This document shows, piece after piece, positions 6,022-7,253 of a DNA stretch of 7,253 bases. The DNA is taken from contig CBDUXZ010000094.1 of the NCBI GenBank assembly GCA_965371325.1, forward strand, positions 1 through 7,253, given 5' to 3'. This DNA comes from CBDUXZ01 sp965371325 [NCBI: uncultured bacterium] (GTDB taxonomy: Bacteria; JAUYMQ01). Both the position numbers and the translations under genes were made by a program. The stretch's first letter is position 1. Each line of letters begins with the position of its first letter. Under the pieces are notes generated by a model. The model worked only from the letters and a program-made list of their open reading frames with translations. It searched no databases and had not been told where the DNA came from.

Positions 6022-6576
6022 TCAGCGACCTGCGGCCCGCCTTGATCGCGCGGGTCGTTTCGAGCTTCCGGCGCTCTTCCCGGAACGGCGGGACGACGCT
6101 TGTTCGCGCCGCTCCCGCTGCAGCTCACGCACGCGGACCTTCAGATCCTGGGCCATTTCGCCCAGCGGAAGCAGCAGATACTGCCCGCTGTGCTTTAGGA
6201 CGTTCACGACCTGCCGATCGTTCCGGCACAGGTAGAAATTCTTCCCGTCGGTGAGGAGGTTGATCCGTCCGCTCCCGTGGAGGGCGGCGTGAAAGGGCTT
6301 CTCGATTCCCATCTCTTCCCGGAGGATCCGCAGCGTTTTTCGAATCTGCTGGAAGCTCATCCCCTTTCGCTTGAGGGCAGCCACCGCCTGCAGCACCATC
6401 ACATCGAGGGCGCTGTAGATGCGCCGACGGTCAACGTGGGAACGCCGGCTGGCGGGCCGGTTGAGGCTGGGAGGGAAAACGCCCTCTTCGTCCCAATACT
6501 GCAGGTTGCGGTTCGTGAGGCCCGTGAGCATCTGAACCTCACGGCTCGTGAAGCCTTCTTTCTTCGAGAGGAACAT
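6022..6576 (-). CDS. MerR-family transcriptional regulator with basic C-terminal tail
   Basis: This 184-residue DNA-binding regulator converges on the cof operon. The N-terminal winged helix-turn-helix spans about residues 8-78: FTSREVQMLTGLTNRNLQYW is the recognition part, followed by DEEGVFPPS, RRIYSALDVMVLQAVAAL and GMSFQQIRKTLRIL, all classic MerR features. The middle segment (INLLTDGKNFYLCRND, then HSGQYLLLPL) resembles a small effector or dimerisation region found in several uncharacterised bacterial MerR proteins. It lacks the cysteine set of metal sensors such as MerR or CueR and of SoxR; only one Cys is seen. From about residue 147 the protein is highly charged, ending in a Lys/Arg/Ser-rich tail (RRSGKSAGSSKRPARSRR) that may add non-specific DNA binding. 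ATG 6576 precedes the domain directly; GAAG about 8 nt upstream is a weak ribosome site. Its target is unknown; nearby candidates are its own promoter and the cof promoter. Confidence 0.85.
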   Translation of the reverse strand: MFLSKKEGFTSREVQMLTGLTNRNLQYWDEEGVFPPSLNRPASRRSHVDRRRIYSALDVMVLQAVAALKRKGMSFQQIRKTLRILREEMGIEKPFHAALHGSGRINLLTDGKNFYLCRNDRQVVNVLKHSGQYLLLPLGEMAQDLKVRVRELQRERREQASSRRSGKSAGSSKRPARSRRAAGR

Positions 6577-6688
6577 GCTTGTTCTTCACTCCGGAGAGAT
6601 GCGCCGAACTCCCCGACGCCTTGCGGGGACCGACGCGAAACACGTTTCATCCGGGAGGGGTAATATCCGGGGGGGCTTCGGGTTCTTC

Positions 6689-6694
6689 ATTATA
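6689..6694 (-). promoter_or_regulatory. Candidate -10 element for the merR-type gene
   Basis: A perfect minus-strand TATAAT lies about 113 bp upstream of the MerR-family start. No recognisable -35 hexamer sits 16-19 bp further upstream, where the sequence is GC-rich. It is a candidate only, possibly needing an activator. Confidence 0.3.
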
Positions 6695-6891
6695 GTAGAG
6701 AGGGGCGGCCGAGACCGAGCATCCTCTCAGGCCCTCGCTTATTTTATAAAATTGTAATACTTTCAAGTAGTTACAGCATGGTTGGAGCGCCGGCCCGGCG
6801 GGCGAAGAGAGGCGTTCCGAGGTGGTCGTGGATGGTTCCCTGGCGGGATTCCGGGTGGTGCCCCCGCGGAGGGTGAAATAATTCTGATCTC

Positions 6892-6935
6892 AAATTACGT
6901 GAGGCCCGAGATCGCTCTCGAGCCCCACGTAATTT
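6892..6935. terminator. Long inverted repeat, likely terminator of the AKRKT-repeat gene
   Basis: AAATTACGTG (6892-6901) pairs perfectly with CACGTAATTT (6926-6935). The 24 nt between contain a second small hairpin, CGAG (6907-6910) with CTCG (6917-6920). It begins about 35 nt after the stop of the Lys-rich gene. Read leftward, the 3' arm is GTAATTT, read rightward GTAATTTT, so it could stop transcription from either side, although the T-runs are short. An alternative is a protein-binding site around the ACGTG/CACGT half-sites. Confidence 0.5.
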
Positions 6936-6969
6936 TCCGCGCGATTGCCACTTACAGCCGTGTGCCGCC

Positions 6970-7248
6970 CTACTTCCTCTTCTTCCTCCGAGCGGTCTTC
7001 TTCTTGGCTGTCTTCCTCTTGGTCTTCCGCTTGGCGGTCTTCCGCTTCGCGGTCTTCCGCTTCGCGGTCTTCCGCTTGGCGGTCTTCCGCTTCGCGGTCT
7101 TCCGCTTGGCGGTCTTCCGCTTCGCGGTCTTGCGCCGGGTCTTCCGCTTCGCGGTCTTCCGCTTGGCGGTCTTCCGCTTGGCGGTCTTCCGCTTCGCGGT
7201 CTTCCGCTTCGCGGTCTTCTTTCTAGTAGCCTTTCTTTTGGCTGCCAT
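6970..7248 (-). CDS. Histone-H1-like Lys/Arg repeat protein (AKRKT repeats)
   Basis: This 92-residue, extremely basic protein probably binds DNA non-specifically and compacts the chromosome. About 62% of residues are Lys or Arg and there is no Asp or Glu. After a lead-in (MAAKRKATRKKT) come five perfect AKRKT units (13-37), a four-residue unit RRKT (38-41), seven more AKRKT units (42-76), then KRKT, AKKKT and the end ARRKKRK. Low-complexity tails of this kind occur in bacterial histone-H1-like proteins (chlamydial Hc1/Hc2, the C-terminal part of Pseudomonas AlgP), usually of Ala/Lys/Pro type. Here there is no separate globular domain. ATG 7248 is only 5 bp from the window edge, so the ribosome site is unseen and an upstream extension is possible. 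The opposite strand is also open but gives only Ser/Arg low complexity. Coding is supported by variation confined to the third base of the Ala codon. RNA binding is an alternative role. Confidence 0.8.
   Translation of the reverse strand: MAAKRKATRKKTAKRKTAKRKTAKRKTAKRKTAKRKTRRKTAKRKTAKRKTAKRKTAKRKTAKRKTAKRKTAKRKTKRKTAKKKTARRKKRK
7021..7212 (-). repeat. 15-bp tandem repeat array inside the AKRKT gene
   Basis: Twelve 15-bp units encode AKRKT: five at 7138-7212 and seven at 7021-7125, separated by one 12-bp unit (7126-7137, RRKT). On the coding strand the units read GCS-AAG-CGG-AAG-ACC. They differ only at the third base of the alanine codon (GCC or GCG), in an irregular order. Near-identity points to recent expansion by slippage or unequal recombination, so copy number may vary between strains. 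Confidence 0.9.
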
Positions 7249-7253
7249 TATAC

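Larger units (their letters stand above)
6577..6969. other. Gene-free stretch between two leftward genes
   Basis: I see no convincing gene in these 393 bp. From left to right it holds a small GC hairpin (CCCCG 6611-6615 with CGGGG 6624-6628) that would sit in the merR-type leader, a minus-strand TATAAT at 6689-6694, a sharply AT-rich island at about 6739-6778 in otherwise GC-rich DNA, and a long inverted repeat at 6892-6935. The AT island may hold a promoter: a minus-strand TTGAAA at 6761-6766 is followed by TAAAAT, but only 14 bp away, which is too short for a normal pair. Confidence 0.5.

Noticed and set aside
6277-6663. Plus-strand open frame of 128 codons
   Set aside because: It is antisense to the MerR-family gene, which has a complete winged-helix motif, and shows no family features of its own.
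7021-7212. CRISPR-like array
   Set aside because: Units are contiguous 15-bp coding repeats with no spacers and no cas genes nearby.
6945-7226. Plus-strand Ser/Arg repeat open frame
   Set aside because: It is the reverse reading of the 15-bp repeat. Unit variation is synonymous only in the minus-strand AKRKT frame.

Overview
The window is GC-rich DNA from a bacterium and holds nine protein-coding genes, one of them cut by the left edge. I see no RNA gene, insertion sequence or CRISPR array. A DUF4124 protein with an export signal and a thioredoxin-type lipoprotein suggest a Gram-negative, proteobacteria-like envelope. A cofD-cofC-cofE cluster shows that the organism makes the deazaflavin cofactor F420, which is patchily distributed outside Actinobacteria and methanogenic archaea. 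A GC-rich uncultured deltaproteobacterial or related lineage would fit, but the sequence alone does not fix the taxon.

Left part (1-2893): the 5' end of a threonine synthase gene (thrC) runs leftward out of the window. A divergent intergenic region follows, with a candidate sigma70-type promoter for each direction. Rightward lie three envelope genes that look co-transcribed: a TPR-plus-thioredoxin (TlpA-like) probable lipoprotein, a secreted DUF4124 protein, and a small three-helix membrane protein.

Middle (2894-5930): a perfect 12-bp inverted repeat sits directly against the Shine-Dalgarno of a short YgjP-type metallopeptidase gene that starts with TTG. The F420 genes cofD, cofC and cofE follow, tightly packed (a 4-nt overlap, then a 1-nt gap). 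They are preceded by a good promoter overlapped by two near-identical 15-bp direct repeats 22 bp apart. Together the three enzymes activate the phospho-acid, join it to the deazaflavin Fo to give F420-0 (or its dehydro form), and add the glutamate tail. The genes for Fo synthesis are not in the window.

Right part (5931-7253): two leftward genes converge on the cof operon. One encodes a MerR-family regulator with a basic tail, ending at a probable bidirectional terminator. The other encodes a 92-residue histone-H1-like protein made almost wholly of AKRKT pentapeptides, written as a 15-bp tandem repeat. A gene-free stretch of about 390 bp between them carries a long inverted repeat and an AT-rich island.

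The most interesting items are the F420 operon with its repeat-flanked promoter and stand-alone CofE, the hairpin next to the metallopeptidase ribosome site, and the purified AKRKT-repeat protein. I did not find a clearly new multi-gene defence or mobile system.
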